A DNA stretch of 64,000 bases from Deltaproteobacteria bacterium (lineage in GTDB: Bacteria; Myxococcota_A; UBA9160; UBA4427), in contig JAJDAO010000051.1 of assembly GCA_029261835.1 (NCBI GenBank), forward strand, positions 42,660 through 106,659. Reading direction: 5' to 3'. This document shows, in pieces, positions 1-9,513 of the stretch. The translations under genes and the position numbers were made by a program. The number at the start of each line of letters is the position of its first letter. The first letter of the stretch is position 1. The notes under the pieces were generated by a model. The model saw only the letters and a list, made by a program, of their open reading frames with translations. It made no database searches and had not been told where the DNA came from.

Positions 1-556
1 TGCCCGCCTTCCCGACGTCGAAATCGATGCCGAGCTTCTGCCACAGACCACCGAGGAAGAAGTACTCTGCCGCCAGTCCAACCACCGGCACCGCACCGCC
101 GGGCACGATGTAGATGTCCCGCGCCGCGCTGGCAACGAAGTACTCGCGGCTGGCGCTGAACGAGGCGAGATCGAGGAACGCCACTGTGGCGAGGCCCGCT
201 TCATGCAACCGGGTGATGGCTCGACGCAGCTCACCCGCCTTGCCCCAGCCAATTTCGAGATGGCGGATGACAAGGACGACCGTTTCGAGGCGATCGTCAC
301 GCTCCGCAGTGGCGAGTTGCGAGAGGAGCGCGACGAAGGGCCGGCGATCCTCGCCGATCAGGCGAGTGAGCAGTGGCGCCCGCGGCGCCTCGACGTAGCC
401 GCCTTCGAGCTCGAGCACCAGCGTGCTGCCGGGTTCGATGTCGGGACCACGCTCGGAGCGCAGAAAGAAGACCGCGATGATCACGCCAAACGCGATCAGC
501 AGACCAATCCGAATCTTTCTCGAGCGCTTCACTGCGCGTCCCCCCGTGCGGCCCAT
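1..556 (-). CDS. sppA: Signal peptide peptidase SppA-like (S49), N-terminal part
   Basis: This is the first 185 codons of a membrane-anchored S49 protease that degrades leftover signal peptides; the rest lies beyond the window edge. A basic N-terminus (KRSRKIR) is followed by one membrane segment at about residues 17-32. Later text such as FSASREYFVASAARD and IYIVPGGAVPVVG matches the SppA region where a short acyl-binding strand precedes LAAEYFFLGGLWQKLGI. The window stops just before the region expected to hold the catalytic lysine, and the serine domain is not visible. The start is the ATG at 556; a GTG at 532 is an alternative. It is divergent from the kinase at 1066. Confidence 0.78.
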   Translation of the reverse strand, partial: MGRTGGRAVKRSRKIRIGLLIAFGVIIAVFFLRSERGPDIEPGSTLVLELEGGYVEAPRAPLLTRLIGEDRRPFVALLSQLATAERDDRLETVVLVIRHLEIGWGKAGELRRAITRLHEAGLATVAFLDLASFSASREYFVASAARDIYIVPGGAVPVVGLAAEYFFLGGLWQKLGIDFDVGKAG

Positions 557-1065
557 CCCCCGAGGCCATCTCGGGTCGTAAGCTATCACGGCCGCTGGCG
601 AGGTCGCCCGGGGAGGCGGAAGCGGTCAGTTCGACCCGGCCGCCTCGAACGGCCGCTCTGCGCCGCCTTGGAACACGCAGACATGTCGTGGCCAAGCGCC
701 CTCGCATGAATAAGTATCGAACCGCAAAGCGGATTTTCGGCTTCTCGTGACCCTTCGATGGATTGCCCAGAGCCGAGAAAGGCAGCCTCTTGGGCTCCGA
801 TTCGGCAACGCGCTCGGGCGAACCCCGCATCAGCCCAGCAAGCGCCAGCGAGCTTCGAGACCGGCGGAAGGACGGCCGCACCCTCGAGGGAGATCGGCAG
901 CGATGCCCTCTGTGCACTTCGGTTACGCTCAGATGTCGCAAACACTCGCCGCTTCGTGTCAGCGGGCCATTGGAGTGGCGAGTCGCATGCCGGCGACCGG
1001 GAGGAAGTGCGCGGCGCGCTACGCAATGTCGCCGCTCGCGTTGCGGACAAGGAGACCGACCCGAG
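557..1065. other. Divergent intergenic region between sppA and the sensor kinase
   Basis: About 500 bases separate two divergent genes. The kinase frame stays open back to 763, but the residues encoded there are Arg/Ser-rich without domain character, so I treat the stretch as noncoding. The only supported signal is an AAGGAGA-like ribosome site at about 1048-1054, before the GTG at 1066. I see no clear promoter. Confidence 0.4.
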
Positions 1066-2550
1066 GTGGAGCACATCTCCCCGGCATTCCCGGGCTCTCG
1101 TCGTGTGATCGCGCGGCGTCTGGCCGTGGGCTTCGGCCTGATCTCGATCGTCGCCATCGCGATGTGCGCCATTCTGCTGAGCGTGATCGGCGAGGTCTCG
1201 CAGCTCGTACTCGAAATGCGCAGTGACGAGGCCGCGATCAAGGAGAGCCTCAGTCTCGCCACGGCAGTGCGCGAGCAGTACATGCACCAGGCGCACTGGC
1301 TCGTCGAACGCGAGGCGAGCCACATCGCGCACAGCGCGCGCTGGCTCGAACGCGTCGAGCGGGGTATTCGCACGCTGCGGCCCCTGATTCCGCAGAGGGA
1401 ACGCCACCGGCTGGACCGCGTCGCGACGGACAGCCGAGCGCTCGACGAGATCTTTCGCACCACCATCCGCCCGGCGGCCGAGAGAGACGACCGGGAGACC
1501 ATCATCGCGGGACACCATCGGGCGCAGGATATCTCGCAGAGAGCGGCGGTTGAGGCCGACGAGATCGCCGGGATCGTCGAGCGGAAGATGGCGAGTGCGC
1601 ACGTGTCGGCCACGCGGGCCACACGACTCGGGCTGATGGCTGGCGGGATTTGCATCGTGCTGGTGCTGGCGCTCTCGATCGTCTTCACGCTCGGCCTGCA
1701 GCGAGCTGTCCTGCGACCACTCGACCTGCTGTCCGCCGCCGCCCGGCGCTTCGGCTCGGGCGAATTCCACACCCGGGTCGGGAACGTCGGCGAGGGGGAG
1801 TTTCGAGCGCTCTCAGAGGCCTTCGACGCGATGGCGGAGGAGCTCGAAGAACGCGAGAGCCGTCTCGTGGGCAGTGAGCGGATGGCGGCGATCGGCCAGC
1901 TGGCGGCGGGCGTCGCGCATGAGATCAACAATCCGATCGGGATCATTCGAGGCTATCTGAAGACGATGGGACCCGATTCGTCGCCCGAGTCGCTGCGAGA
2001 AGAGCTTCAGATCCTGGACGACGAGGCGGCGGCGTGCCAGCGCATCGCAGAGGATCTCGTCGCCTACGCACGGGCGCCCGAGCTGCACCGCGAATGTGTT
2101 TCGATGGACCGCTTTCTCGAGGAGGCGGTCCGCCGCTTCCAGGAGACTGCGGGCGATCCACGCCAACGCATCACGCTTGACGCGACGCCGGGACAGGCGC
2201 ACGTCGACGGCGGACGCTTGCGACAGGTCGTGCTCAATCTGATGCTGAACGCCGCACAGGTGTGCCAGAGCGATGCGGCAATCGAGGTAACGGGAGCGCC
2301 GCTGCCGGAGGGCGGCTACGAGATCCGCGTCTCGGACCGCGGACCGGGCGTCCCGCCCGAGGATCGGGTGCGGATCTTCGAGCCGTTCTACGGCAAGCGA
2401 CCCGGTGGATCAGGACTCGGGCTGGCCGTGTGCCAGGGGATCGTGAGGGCTCATCGCGGCACGATCGAGGCGGTCGATCGCAATGGGGGTGGCACGACCT
2501 TTCGCGTAAGGCTGCCCGGCATCACGGGCGTAGGGGCGGGGCAAGCATGA
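1066..2550 (+). CDS. Membrane sensor histidine kinase with HAMP domain
   Basis: Two-component sensor that would autophosphorylate and pass phosphate to the regulator encoded next door. With the GTG start at 1066 it is 494 residues. Membrane helices lie at about 19-42 and 188-210, flanking a helical periplasmic sensor domain with no recognised ligand pocket. A HAMP linker follows, then a HisKA domain with His285 in GVAHEINNPIG, an N box (VVLNLMLNAAQV, about 390-400), and G boxes SDRGPGVPP (about 422) and GGSGLGLAVCQG (about 446). The frame is open upstream to 763; GTG 1066 is preferred because AAGGAGA precedes it and the membrane helix follows soon after. Its stop overlaps the next start as ATGA. 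Confidence 0.9.
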   Translation: MEHISPAFPGSRRVIARRLAVGFGLISIVAIAMCAILLSVIGEVSQLVLEMRSDEAAIKESLSLATAVREQYMHQAHWLVEREASHIAHSARWLERVERGIRTLRPLIPQRERHRLDRVATDSRALDEIFRTTIRPAAERDDRETIIAGHHRAQDISQRAAVEADEIAGIVERKMASAHVSATRATRLGLMAGGICIVLVLALSIVFTLGLQRAVLRPLDLLSAAARRFGSGEFHTRVGNVGEGEFRALSEAFDAMAEELEERESRLVGSERMAAIGQLAAGVAHEINNPIGIIRGYLKTMGPDSSPESLREELQILDDEAAACQRIAEDLVAYARAPELHRECVSMDRFLEEAVRRFQETAGDPRQRITLDATPGQAHVDGGRLRQVVLNLMLNAAQVCQSDAAIEVTGAPLPEGGYEIRVSDRGPGVPPEDRVRIFEPFYGKRPGGSGLGLAVCQGIVRAHRGTIEAVDRNGGGTTFRVRLPGITGVGAGQA

Positions 2551-3959
2551 ACGCGCAGACGACACAGGGCGAGCTTCCCCTGGTTCTGGTGGCGGACGAC
2601 AAGAAGAACATGGTGCGCCTGATGGCCAAGGTGCTTCAACCCGACGCCCGCGTGTGTACGGCGAGCGGTGGCACCGAGGCGCTGCGCATCGTCGAGAACG
2701 AGCCGGTCGACGTCGTGTTGTCCGACCTCCGAATGCCCGACATGGACGGCATCGAGCTGCTGAAGCGCTGCAAAGAGATCCGGCCACAGGTGCAGTTCAT
2801 CCTGATGACCGCCTACGCCTCGACCCTCACCGCGATCGAGGCCCTGAGACTGGGCGCCTACGACTACCTCACGAAGCCGTTCGAGCCCGAGGAGGCACGA
2901 GCCATCGTGCTGCGTGCCATCGGGAGAGCGGCGGCCTCTCGCTCCGAGCCTCTCGGCGGGGACTCGCGCGAAGAGATTCTTCCCGGAACGATCGCTCGAT
3001 CGGACGCCATGCGCGAGCTGGGCTCGCTCGTTCGACGTGTGGCGCAGAGCGACGCGACGACGCTGATTCTCGGTGAGACGGGAACCGGGAAAGAACTCGT
3101 CGCCCGTGCGATCCATGCCTTGAGCCCACGTGCGCGCGGCCACTTCGTGCCGGTCAACTGCGCCACTATCCCCGTCGATCTGCTCGAGAGCGAGCTCTTC
3201 GGCTATGTGAAGGGCTCGTTCACCGGTGCCACTGTCGACCGGGCTGGGCTGTTCGAGCAGGCCGACCAGGGAACGCTATTCCTCGATGAGATCGCGGAGA
3301 TGCGATTCTCGCTACAGGCGAAGCTCACGCGGGCGCTGGAAGAGCGGGCCATCCGCCGGCTTGGGGAAGGCGCTGAGCGGGCGATCGATACTCGCATCGT
3401 CACGGCCACGCACCGTGATATCGAGAGCATGGTCTCCGCTGAGACCTTTCGAGCGGACCTCTGGTACCGCCTGAACGTGGCGGTCGTGAGAATACCTCCG
3501 CTTCGCGAGCGCAGAGAAGACGTGGAGCTCCTGGCGGCGCACTTCTTGCGCGAGCGCGCGCCCGCGTACCGCCAGCAGATCATCGGCTTCACCCGGGCCG
3601 CCGTAGCGGCCATGAATGAATACGACTGGCCGGGAAACGTGCGTCAGCTGCGCGCAGCGGTCGAGAGAGCCTGTGTCGTCTCGACACATGAGAGGATCGA
3701 CGTTGGTGACCTTCCCCCCGAAGTCGTCGGCCTGGAGCCTCGCGAGAGCGGCATGGCGAGACTCGCAGATCTGAGTTGGGCGGAGGCCGGCGAGCAGGGG
3801 CGCATCATGACCGCCCGGAGCTACCTCGAGGAGGTGCTCCGGCGACACGAGGGACAGGTCAGCGATGCCGCCAGCCATGCCGGTGTCGAGCGCGAGAGCT
3901 TCTACCGCCTGCTGCGGCGCTTCGGTGTCGACCCCAACCCGCACCGCGGGCAGAAGTGA
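2547..3959 (+). CDS. NtrC-family sigma-54-dependent response regulator
   Basis: 470-residue transcription activator, the cognate partner of the upstream kinase (4-bp ATGA overlap). The receiver domain carries phospho-acceptor Asp60 (LSDLRMPD) and the switch lysine in YLTKPFE. The AAA+ domain has Walker A GETGTGKE (about 176-183), the sigma-54 contact loop as GSFTGA (about 223; usual form GAFTGA), and Walker B TLFLDE. The C-terminus ends in a Fis-type helix-turn-helix (SDAASHAGVERESFYRLLRR). Family knowledge says it would remodel sigma-54 polymerase at -24/-12 promoters. Its targets cannot be told from the window. Confidence 0.93.
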   Translation: MNAQTTQGELPLVLVADDKKNMVRLMAKVLQPDARVCTASGGTEALRIVENEPVDVVLSDLRMPDMDGIELLKRCKEIRPQVQFILMTAYASTLTAIEALRLGAYDYLTKPFEPEEARAIVLRAIGRAAASRSEPLGGDSREEILPGTIARSDAMRELGSLVRRVAQSDATTLILGETGTGKELVARAIHALSPRARGHFVPVNCATIPVDLLESELFGYVKGSFTGATVDRAGLFEQADQGTLFLDEIAEMRFSLQAKLTRALEERAIRRLGEGAERAIDTRIVTATHRDIESMVSAETFRADLWYRLNVAVVRIPPLRERREDVELLAAHFLRERAPAYRQQIIGFTRAAVAAMNEYDWPGNVRQLRAAVERACVVSTHERIDVGDLPPEVVGLEPRESGMARLADLSWAEAGEQGRIMTARSYLEEVLRRHEGQVSDAASHAGVERESFYRLLRRFGVDPNPHRGQK

Positions 3960-3999
3960 GGCGCGGCCCACGCGCGTGGCCACCCGCCGGCGCGGCTCG

Positions 4000-4803
4000 C
4001 TATGTGATTTCGTAGCGCCGAAACGAAGAGACCAGCAGTGCCACGCCGCCCGCCGCCCAGAGGACGAGCCGCAGCGCCACGCTGAGAACATCCGCGTTCT
4101 CCGGGATGCGTCCCGACCAGGGGGCAAGCGCCACGGCGATGGAGCTGGCGAGCGGCGGGCCGAGCTGGTCGAGGACACCGTATAGACCGCGCAGCTCGAT
4201 GCCCGAGAGCGAGGCGAGATTCAGCAGCGAAAAGCCCGTCACCACCGTGATGACGAAGAGCATGGTTGCGATTCGTGGCAGGTAGAGCGACGCCGTCATC
4301 GCCAGCGAGGCCACGGCGATCGCGCTGAGAATACACGCGACTGTGGCGACAACAGCCGGCGCCAGCGGCAGAGCATTGCGCGTGCTGAGGAAGAACGATG
4401 CGCCGCCGAGCACGATCACGGCGGCCGCCAGCGAGACCAGCAGTGAGCCGGCCAGGCGTGAAAGCGCAAACGTGTCGCGCGCGACTGGCCGCGCGAGCAC
4501 GAGGCGCGCGCTGCCGTCGTCGAGACTCTCGCTGAGATGATCCGAAGCCAGCAGCCCCGCGAGCGTGACTGTCCAGAGCGCAAGCACGCAGAAGACCGCC
4601 ATGCCCGCCCAGCCCAGCACATCGACCGACTGCGCGATATCGCCCCGGAGATCGATGCTGGCGTTGCACGAGGTGCAGCGATCGAGCGTCGTGAGGCACA
4701 GAAAGCAGAGAACCAGCACGGCCAACACGACCCGGCGCCGCGCCGCATCGCGTACCGCCTCCACAGTCAGGAGTCGCAACGCCGCCATGTCGAGCCGGCT
4801 CAC
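4000..4803 (-). CDS. ABC-2-type exporter permease subunit
   Basis: 267-residue inner-membrane protein with about six hydrophobic helices, the membrane half of the exporter whose ATPase is encoded immediately upstream. The GTG start at 4803 overlaps the ATPase stop as GTGA; an ATG at 4788 is an equally plausible start. After the first helix there is a CTSC pair (LDRCTSCNAS), which could form a disulfide or bind metal outside the membrane. The middle text LDDGSARLVLARPVARD resembles the cytoplasmic coupling region of ABC-2 permeases of the NosY/GldF kind. The substrate is unknown. Confidence 0.82.
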   Translation of the reverse strand: MSRLDMAALRLLTVEAVRDAARRRVVLAVLVLCFLCLTTLDRCTSCNASIDLRGDIAQSVDVLGWAGMAVFCVLALWTVTLAGLLASDHLSESLDDGSARLVLARPVARDTFALSRLAGSLLVSLAAAVIVLGGASFFLSTRNALPLAPAVVATVACILSAIAVASLAMTASLYLPRIATMLFVITVVTGFSLLNLASLSGIELRGLYGVLDQLGPPLASSIAVALAPWSGRIPENADVLSVALRLVLWAAGGVALLVSSFRRYEIT

Positions 4804-5522
4804 TCCCGCCCCCCGCCACGCACGAGCCTCACGAAGGCGTCTTCGAGCTGCTCGCCGTCTCGCACCAGCTCCTCGACTGTTCCCGCCGCGACGACCCGGC
4901 CCTCGTGAAGAATCGCCACGCGATCGCAGGTGCGCTCGACCTCCGAGAGCACGTGTGAGCTCACCAGTACTGTACAGCCGCGCTCGCGTGCGCCGACGAT
5001 CCAATCGCGCGCGTCGCGCATGCCGATCGGGTCGAGGCCGGAAGTCGGCTCGTCGAGCAGCAGTAGCCGTGGGTGCGCGAGCAGCGCCTGGGCGAAGCCG
5101 ACGCGCTGAGCCAGCCCTTTGGAGAGATCCGCGAGGCGATCTTGCTGGCGCTCCGCGATGCCGGTGAGCTCGCTGACGGCGTCGACCTCGCGCTCGAGAT
5201 CGCTACCCAGCAGACCAGCGAGTCGGCCGTGCAACAACAAGAAGCCACGGCTGGTCATGCGTCCCGGCAGCTCCAGCTGCTCGGGCAGGTACCCGACGCC
5301 GAGCCGTGCACGGGGGCTTGCGGGGTCCGCGCCCTGTAACCGGACGGATCCCTCGCTCGGGCGCGCGAAGCCGAGCAGCAGGCGCAGCGCCGTGGTCTTG
5401 CCCGCGCCATTGGGACCGAGCAGCCCCAGCGCGGTGCCGCGCGACAGCTCGAGGCTGACGCCAGCGAGAGCAGTCCGCGCCTCATAGCGCTTGGTCACAT
5501 TGTCGAACGTGAAGGCGGGCAC
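4800..5522 (-). CDS. ABC transporter ATP-binding protein
   Basis: 240-residue ATPase that would power the downstream permease. Walker A GPNGAGKT is at 36-43, the Q-loop region is YLPEQLELPGRMT, the signature is LSKGLAQR (about 133, the form common in ABC-2 and NosF-like ATPases), Walker B is RLLLLDEPTSGLDP, and the switch histidine is in VSSHVLSEVE. The family exports drugs, polysaccharides or copper-site cofactors; nothing nearby fixes the substrate. The gene pair is translationally coupled. Confidence 0.92.
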   Translation of the reverse strand: MPAFTFDNVTKRYEARTALAGVSLELSRGTALGLLGPNGAGKTTALRLLLGFARPSEGSVRLQGADPASPRARLGVGYLPEQLELPGRMTSRGFLLLHGRLAGLLGSDLEREVDAVSELTGIAERQQDRLADLSKGLAQRVGFAQALLAHPRLLLLDEPTSGLDPIGMRDARDWIVGARERGCTVLVSSHVLSEVERTCDRVAILHEGRVVAAGTVEELVRDGEQLEDAFVRLVRGGGRE

Positions 5523-5576
5523 GCGCCGGAGCCTAACACGGCCGGGCGGGGCAGGGCGGTGCAGCGACTTGCGAGG

Positions 5577-5786
5577 CTAGAAGCTGTCTCATAGACCCCG
5601 GACCGAGTCGGGTGCGTGAATTCGGCCCGAGGTCGAGACGCGAAACCGCAGGCATAGCCGTAGCTACGGCAAGGTTTCGCGGTCCACGCAGTGACCGGGA
5701 AGCCCAGCTCCGCTGGGCCCCCAACAAAGAGCTCGGGCCGAAGGCACGTGCCAGGCGACGGGAGGGGTTTATGAGATAGCTTCTAG
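5577..5786. repeat. Hairpin repeat element, copy 1 (210 bp)
   Basis: The element is bounded by CTAGAAGCTGTCTCAT and its near-inverse ATGAGATAGCTTCTAG. It matches the reverse complement of 52438-52605. The centre holds a perfect palindrome GCCGTAGCTACGGC (5657-5670) flanked by GCGAAACC and GGTTTCGC arms. This copy has about 40 extra bases (about 5683-5725) absent from the other copy. The terminal CTAG at 5783-5786 supplies the TAG stop of the chorismate synthase gene. No coding is claimed inside it. Confidence 0.88.
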
Positions 5787-6874
5787 ATGACGTCGACGGC
5801 GCGCTGGCGCAGCCAGTGGTCTACCAGCACCAAGCAGACCATGGCTTCCACGATCGGTACCGCACGTGGCAGCACGCAGGGGTCGTGACGGCCCTGAGCC
5901 TCCAAGGTGACGGGCACTCCAGCACGGTCGATGGTCTGCTGCGGGACGCTGATGGTTGCGGTCGGCTTGAAGGCGACGCGCAGCTCGATCGGCTCGCCGT
6001 TGCTGATACCGCCCTGCACGCCACCCGAGCGGTTGCTGGTGGTGTGGGGCCGCCCGTCCTCACCCAGCACGAAGGGGTCGTTGTGTTGACTGCCGGTGAG
6101 CTCCGTGCCCGCGAAGCCGCTGCCGATCTCGAAACCCTTCGAGGCCGGCAGGGACATCAAGGCCGCCGCCAACTCCGCCTCCAGCTTGCCAAAGACGGGC
6201 TCGCCCAGCCCGGCGGGCACGCCCCGGGCCACACACGCGAGAACGCCGCCCACGGAGTCGCCCCGCCGCCGCACGTCGTCGATGCGCTCGATCATTCGCT
6301 CCGCCGCCGCGGCATCTGGACAGCGTGCGATGCTGGCGTCGACTTCGGCTCGTGTTACGTGGCGTGAATCGACTTTCGCCTCGATCTCTTGGATCCGCTG
6401 CACCCAAGCGACGACCTCCACGCCGAGGGACTCGGCCAGCAGCTTGCGCGCCACGGCACCGGCCGCCACGCGCCCGATGGTTTCGCGCGCGCTCGCCCGT
6501 CCGCCGCCTTGCCAGTTGCGGACGCCGTATTTCGCCTCGGTGGTGAAGTCGGCGTGAGACGGCCGATACAGATCCTTGAGATTCTGGTAGGCACCGGGTC
6601 GCGCGTCGTGGTTGCGCACGAGGATCGCGATCGGGCTGCCGATCGTCTGGCCCTCGAAGACCCCCGACAGGATCTCGGCGCGGTCGTCCTCCTGGCGGGG
6701 CGTCGTCAGCCGACTCTGGCCGGGCCGGCGACGGTCCAGGTCGCCCTGGATTTGCTCGGTCGTCAGCGCGAGCCGCGGTGGGCAGCCGTCGATCACGACT
6801 CCGACGCCGCCGCCGTGTGACTCGCCGAAGGTGGTGATTCTGAAGACTCTTCCGAAGCTGCTGCTCACGTCCAC
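5783..6874 (-). CDS. aroC: Chorismate synthase
   Basis: 363-residue FMN-dependent enzyme of the last shikimate step, converting 5-enolpyruvylshikimate-3-phosphate to chorismate. Conserved blocks are FGESHG (16-21), RRRPGQSR, the [14 protein letters not shown] stretch, [36 protein letters not shown] and [13 protein letters not shown]. The GTG at 6874 is preferred because it places [16 protein letters not shown] at the usual distance; a GTG at 6868 is possible. The last codon and stop abut the repeat element end, so the C-terminus (RAVDVI) may have been reset by that insertion. No other shikimate gene is nearby. Confidence 0.95.
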   Translation of the reverse strand: MDVSSSFGRVFRITTFGESHGGGVGVVIDGCPPRLALTTEQIQGDLDRRRPGQSRLTTPRQEDDRAEILSGVFEGQTIGSPIAILVRNHDARPGAYQNLKDLYRPSHADFTTEAKYGVRNWQGGGRASARETIGRVAAGAVARKLLAESLGVEVVAWVQRIQEIEAKVDSRHVTRAEVDASIARCPDAAAAERMIERIDDVRRRGDSVGGVLACVARGVPAGLGEPVFGKLEAELAAALMSLPASKGFEIGSGFAGTELTGSQHNDPFVLGEDGRPHTTSNRSGGVQGGISNGEPIELRVAFKPTATISVPQQTIDRAGVPVTLEAQGRHDPCVLPRAVPIVEAMVCLVLVDHWLRQRAVDVI

Positions 6875-6963
6875 GACCCCGTATTCGCCCGCCCGCTCAG
6901 GGTACCGACATCCTCCAGCCCCCGCCCGCCTTGGTCGCACTACCGTGTGATAGCATCACCTGC

Positions 6964-7389
6964 ATGTCACGGAGCCTCGACGACGAGGAGCGCAGCTGGG
7001 AGGAGGCGGCCGGCATGCGTCCGAGGTCATCGCCGGGGTGCGACTTCGAGGCCGAGCCCGATGAGCGCAACTGGGCCGTGGCGGCCCAGCTCGCGAGCTT
7101 CGCGGGCTGCTTCGTGCCCCTCTGCAATATCGCGGGCCCGCTCGCCATCTGGCTGATGAAGCGCGACGAATCGCCCTTTATCGAGATCCATGCGCGAGAG
7201 TCGCTGAACTTCCAGATCAGCCTCACGATCTATCTGGCCATCGCCGGCCTGCTCGTCTACGTGCTGATCGGCTTGCTGCTTCTTCCGCTGCTCATCGTGT
7301 TCGGTGCCGTCGTCGTGGTGCTGGCCGCACTCGCGGCGAGTCGCGGGGAGGTCTATCGCTATCCCTTCAGCATCCGCCTGGTCTCATAG
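6964..7389 (+). CDS. DUF4870 (Tic20-like) membrane protein
   Basis: 141-residue protein with a charged N-terminal tail of about 35 residues, then three hydrophobic helices. The arrangement (WAVAAQLASFAGCFVPLCN, then IAGPLAIWLMKRDESPFIEIHARESLNFQ, then a long valine/leucine helix) is that of the DUF4870 family. The HARESLNFQ motif is characteristic. The role is unknown. The start is the ATG at 6964. It stands alone between aroC (divergent) and the DTW gene. Confidence 0.82.
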   Translation: MSRSLDDEERSWEEAAGMRPRSSPGCDFEAEPDERNWAVAAQLASFAGCFVPLCNIAGPLAIWLMKRDESPFIEIHARESLNFQISLTIYLAIAGLLVYVLIGLLLLPLLIVFGAVVVVLAALAASRGEVYRYPFSIRLVS

Positions 7390-7422
7390 CGCGCGAGCGC
7401 GACGCCGGGTTGAAAGGCAGCG

Positions 7423-8082
7423 GTGATCGAATCCCCAACGCAGATGGACCAGCCGACGCGCCAGAACTGCTATCACTGCTTCAAGCCGCTGCCGCTCTGC
7501 CTCTGTGCTCGGCTGCAGCGGGTTGCGAACCGCACGGCCATCACGATCCTGCAGCATCCCCGAGAGCGCTTTCACGCCTTGGGGACCGCGCGGATTGCCC
7601 GTCTTGGGCTCGAGAACGTGCGGCTTCTGTCTCCGCGCGGCGTCGCCTCGCGAAGTCTCCGCATTCCCCCCTGTGCGACGCCCGGCACAGGCCTGCTCTT
7701 TCCGAGCAAGACGGCGCGTGAGCTCGACGCGACAGAGCGCGACGAGATTCCCGACGGGCTCGTCATCCTCGATGGCACCTGGTCGCACGTCCGCGGTCTC
7801 TACCGCGCCAACCCCTGGCTGCACGCGCTTCCTCACTTTGCCCTCACCCCCGCTGCGCCCAGCCGCTACCGCATACGCCGGGAGCCTCGTGCCGACTATG
7901 TTTCGAGCATCGAGGCCATCGTTCAGGCTCTTCGAATCATCGAGCCCGAGACGCCTGGACTCGACGGCCTGCTCGCGGTCTTCGACAGCATGATCGACGA
8001 TCAGGTCGCCTACGCGCACCGGCGTCCGCGCAAGCCGGAGCGCAAGCTGCTGCGGCGCGCGCTTCGTAGCGCCCCGGCGTGA
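7423..8082 (+). CDS. tRNA-uridine aminocarboxypropyltransferase (DTW domain)
   Basis: 219-residue enzyme of the DTW/TapT family, which transfers the aminocarboxypropyl group of SAM to a uridine in tRNA to make acp3U. An N-terminal cysteine cluster (Cys16, 19, 26 and 28 in NCYHCFKPLPLCLC) would bind zinc. The hallmark appears as ILDGTWSHVRGLY at about residue 117. The text ITILQHPRERFHALGTARIARLGL matches the family's first block. The GTG at 7423 has a GGCAGCG stretch just upstream. The exact tRNA position modified is inferred from the family. Confidence 0.88.
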   Translation: MIESPTQMDQPTRQNCYHCFKPLPLCLCARLQRVANRTAITILQHPRERFHALGTARIARLGLENVRLLSPRGVASRSLRIPPCATPGTGLLFPSKTARELDATERDEIPDGLVILDGTWSHVRGLYRANPWLHALPHFALTPAAPSRYRIRREPRADYVSSIEAIVQALRIIEPETPGLDGLLAVFDSMIDDQVAYAHRRPRKPERKLLRRALRSAPA

Positions 8083-8141
8083 CAGGCTCCGGGTAGCGAC
8101 AGGGGAGTGCCCACGGCGGCCTCGAATGTGGAAGGAGTGAC

Positions 8142-8921
8142 ATGCCGGCGCAAACGCGTGTGGCCGTGGTGACGGGTGCGAGTCGCGGCATCGGCAAGGC
8201 GCTCTGCCGCGATCTCGCCGCCGCGGGCTACGACGTCGTCTGCGCCGCACGGTCGAGCTCGGCAAAGGGCACGCCGGCCCGCTTGCCGGGCACCGTCGAG
8301 GAGACTGCCAGCGAGGTGGAGGCGCGCGGTCGACGCGCCATGGCGGTCGCGCTCGACGTGCGCGGCGAGCCGGCGGTTGCCGAGCTGGCCGACCGCGTGT
8401 ACCGCGAGTGGGGGCGCTGCGACCTGCTGGTGAACAACGCGGCCATCGCCCCGCCCGGCCGCGCGCTCGACGACAGCACGGCGCGTTTTCGGCTGGCGGT
8501 CGACGTCAACCTCAACGGCCCGTTCTACCTCTGCTACCACCTGGGTCGCCGCATGCGCGAGGCGGGCGATGGACGCATCGTGAACATCTCGTCCGCCGTG
8601 GCGCAGCTCCCCGCTTTCGGGCGCACGAGCTACACCGTGACGAAACGCGGGCTCGAAGCGCTCGGCGAGTCGCTCGCCTGTGAGCTGGCGGGGCGGGTGG
8701 CGGTCAACTGCATCCGGCTCGAACTGCCCGTGTGGACGGAGGGCTTCGAAGCCACTCTGCCCGAGGGCGCCGATACGTCCTCGTTCGAGGACCCGGTCAT
8801 CATGTCCGACGCCGTTCTGTGGCTGACGCGTCAGCCCCTGGACTATACGGGTCAGATCCTGACGATCGGCGAACTTCGTGAGCGCGGAGCGGTTCGCCCA
8901 CGGACGCCGGTCATGCGCTGA
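8142..8921 (+). CDS. Short-chain dehydrogenase/reductase
   Basis: 259-residue NAD(P)-dependent oxidoreductase. The cofactor loop is TGASRGIG (11-18), the NNAA block is near residue 100, the catalytic serine is in NISSA, and Tyr164/Lys168 lie in SYTVTKRG. After the active site ELPVWTEGFEATLPEGADTSSFEDP replaces the usual PG loop. AAGGAG precedes the ATG at 8142. The arginine after the first beta strand (AARSS) suggests NADPH preference. The substrate is unknown and the neighbours give no pathway. Confidence 0.88.
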   Translation: MPAQTRVAVVTGASRGIGKALCRDLAAAGYDVVCAARSSSAKGTPARLPGTVEETASEVEARGRRAMAVALDVRGEPAVAELADRVYREWGRCDLLVNNAAIAPPGRALDDSTARFRLAVDVNLNGPFYLCYHLGRRMREAGDGRIVNISSAVAQLPAFGRTSYTVTKRGLEALGESLACELAGRVAVNCIRLELPVWTEGFEATLPEGADTSSFEDPVIMSDAVLWLTRQPLDYTGQILTIGELRERGAVRPRTPVMR

Positions 8922-9513
8922 TTCATGCACAGCGGCCCGTCCCAGAGCGAACGAAGAAAAAGCCCGAGTCGTTCCCGCGATTGCCCTCGGTTCGCGCTGG
9001 CACAATTCTGACGATCGCGTTTCGACACTCGGCTCGACGCTTGGACTCGGCCGGGCAGTTTCCCTTTGATCCGGGCGGTTTGCCGCTTGCTTTCCGGATA
9101 GAAGGACGGGTCTTCTCATACGGAAGCCCGTCGGTGGTTGGATTGGGTCTTTCCCGGTGCGACATCGGGTCGCGGGCGACTGAGCCGAAGGTAGTTGCGG
9201 ATCCGTGGCCGCGCGAACGACTGCATTCTTATTCAAATCAGCGAGTTGCAGTGCCTTGATCCCGGCTTCGGTGGCGGCGAGCGACGGCAAATCCGAAGCG
9301 GGCTTCGTCCGGCTTCGCCTCCGACGATCTCGAGACAACGCTTCGGTGTATTCCCCTGACATTTGCGGCTAAGCCCCCATAGCTGAGGTTTCTCACCGAA
9401 GTAGATTCTTATGGTGAGACTGAAGTAGCTACCAGCCAGGCCACAACGATCGCCACCACGGCACTCGACGCGGGAATCCGGTAGAGGCGGTGGGGAAGAG
9501 GGGGGGACCCGGA
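8922..9513. other. 592-bp intergenic region before the NarL-type regulator
   Basis: No gene is supported here. Two structures are visible: a 6-bp dyad GACGGG/CCCGTC (9105-9110 and 9127-9132) and a 7-bp dyad TCTCACC/GGTGAGA (9391-9397 and 9413-9419) with GAAGTAG repeated at 9399 and 9423. The second lies about 95 bases upstream of the regulator start and may be an operator or leader hairpin. A GAGGGGGGG ribosome site precedes 9514. Confidence 0.4.

Noticed and set aside
297..1946. 549-codon minus-strand open frame over the histidine kinase
   Set aside because: It is Ser/Arg-rich with no domains and is antisense to a clear kinase. Long antisense frames are expected in GC-rich DNA.
3964..3981. 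Bidirectional terminator between the NtrC regulator and the ABC genes
   Set aside because: A GGCCCACGCGCGTGGCC dyad lies between the convergent genes, but it has no T-run on either strand and such dyads are common at this GC content.
9000..9020. Sigma-54 promoter (TGGCAC element)
   Set aside because: TGGCACAATTCTGAC has a plausible -24 half but the -12 element is TGAC rather than TTGC, and it is 500 bases from the next gene.
8010..9362. 450-codon minus-strand open frame over the SDR gene
   Set aside because: Antisense to a complete SDR with all catalytic motifs. Its own product has no recognisable fold.
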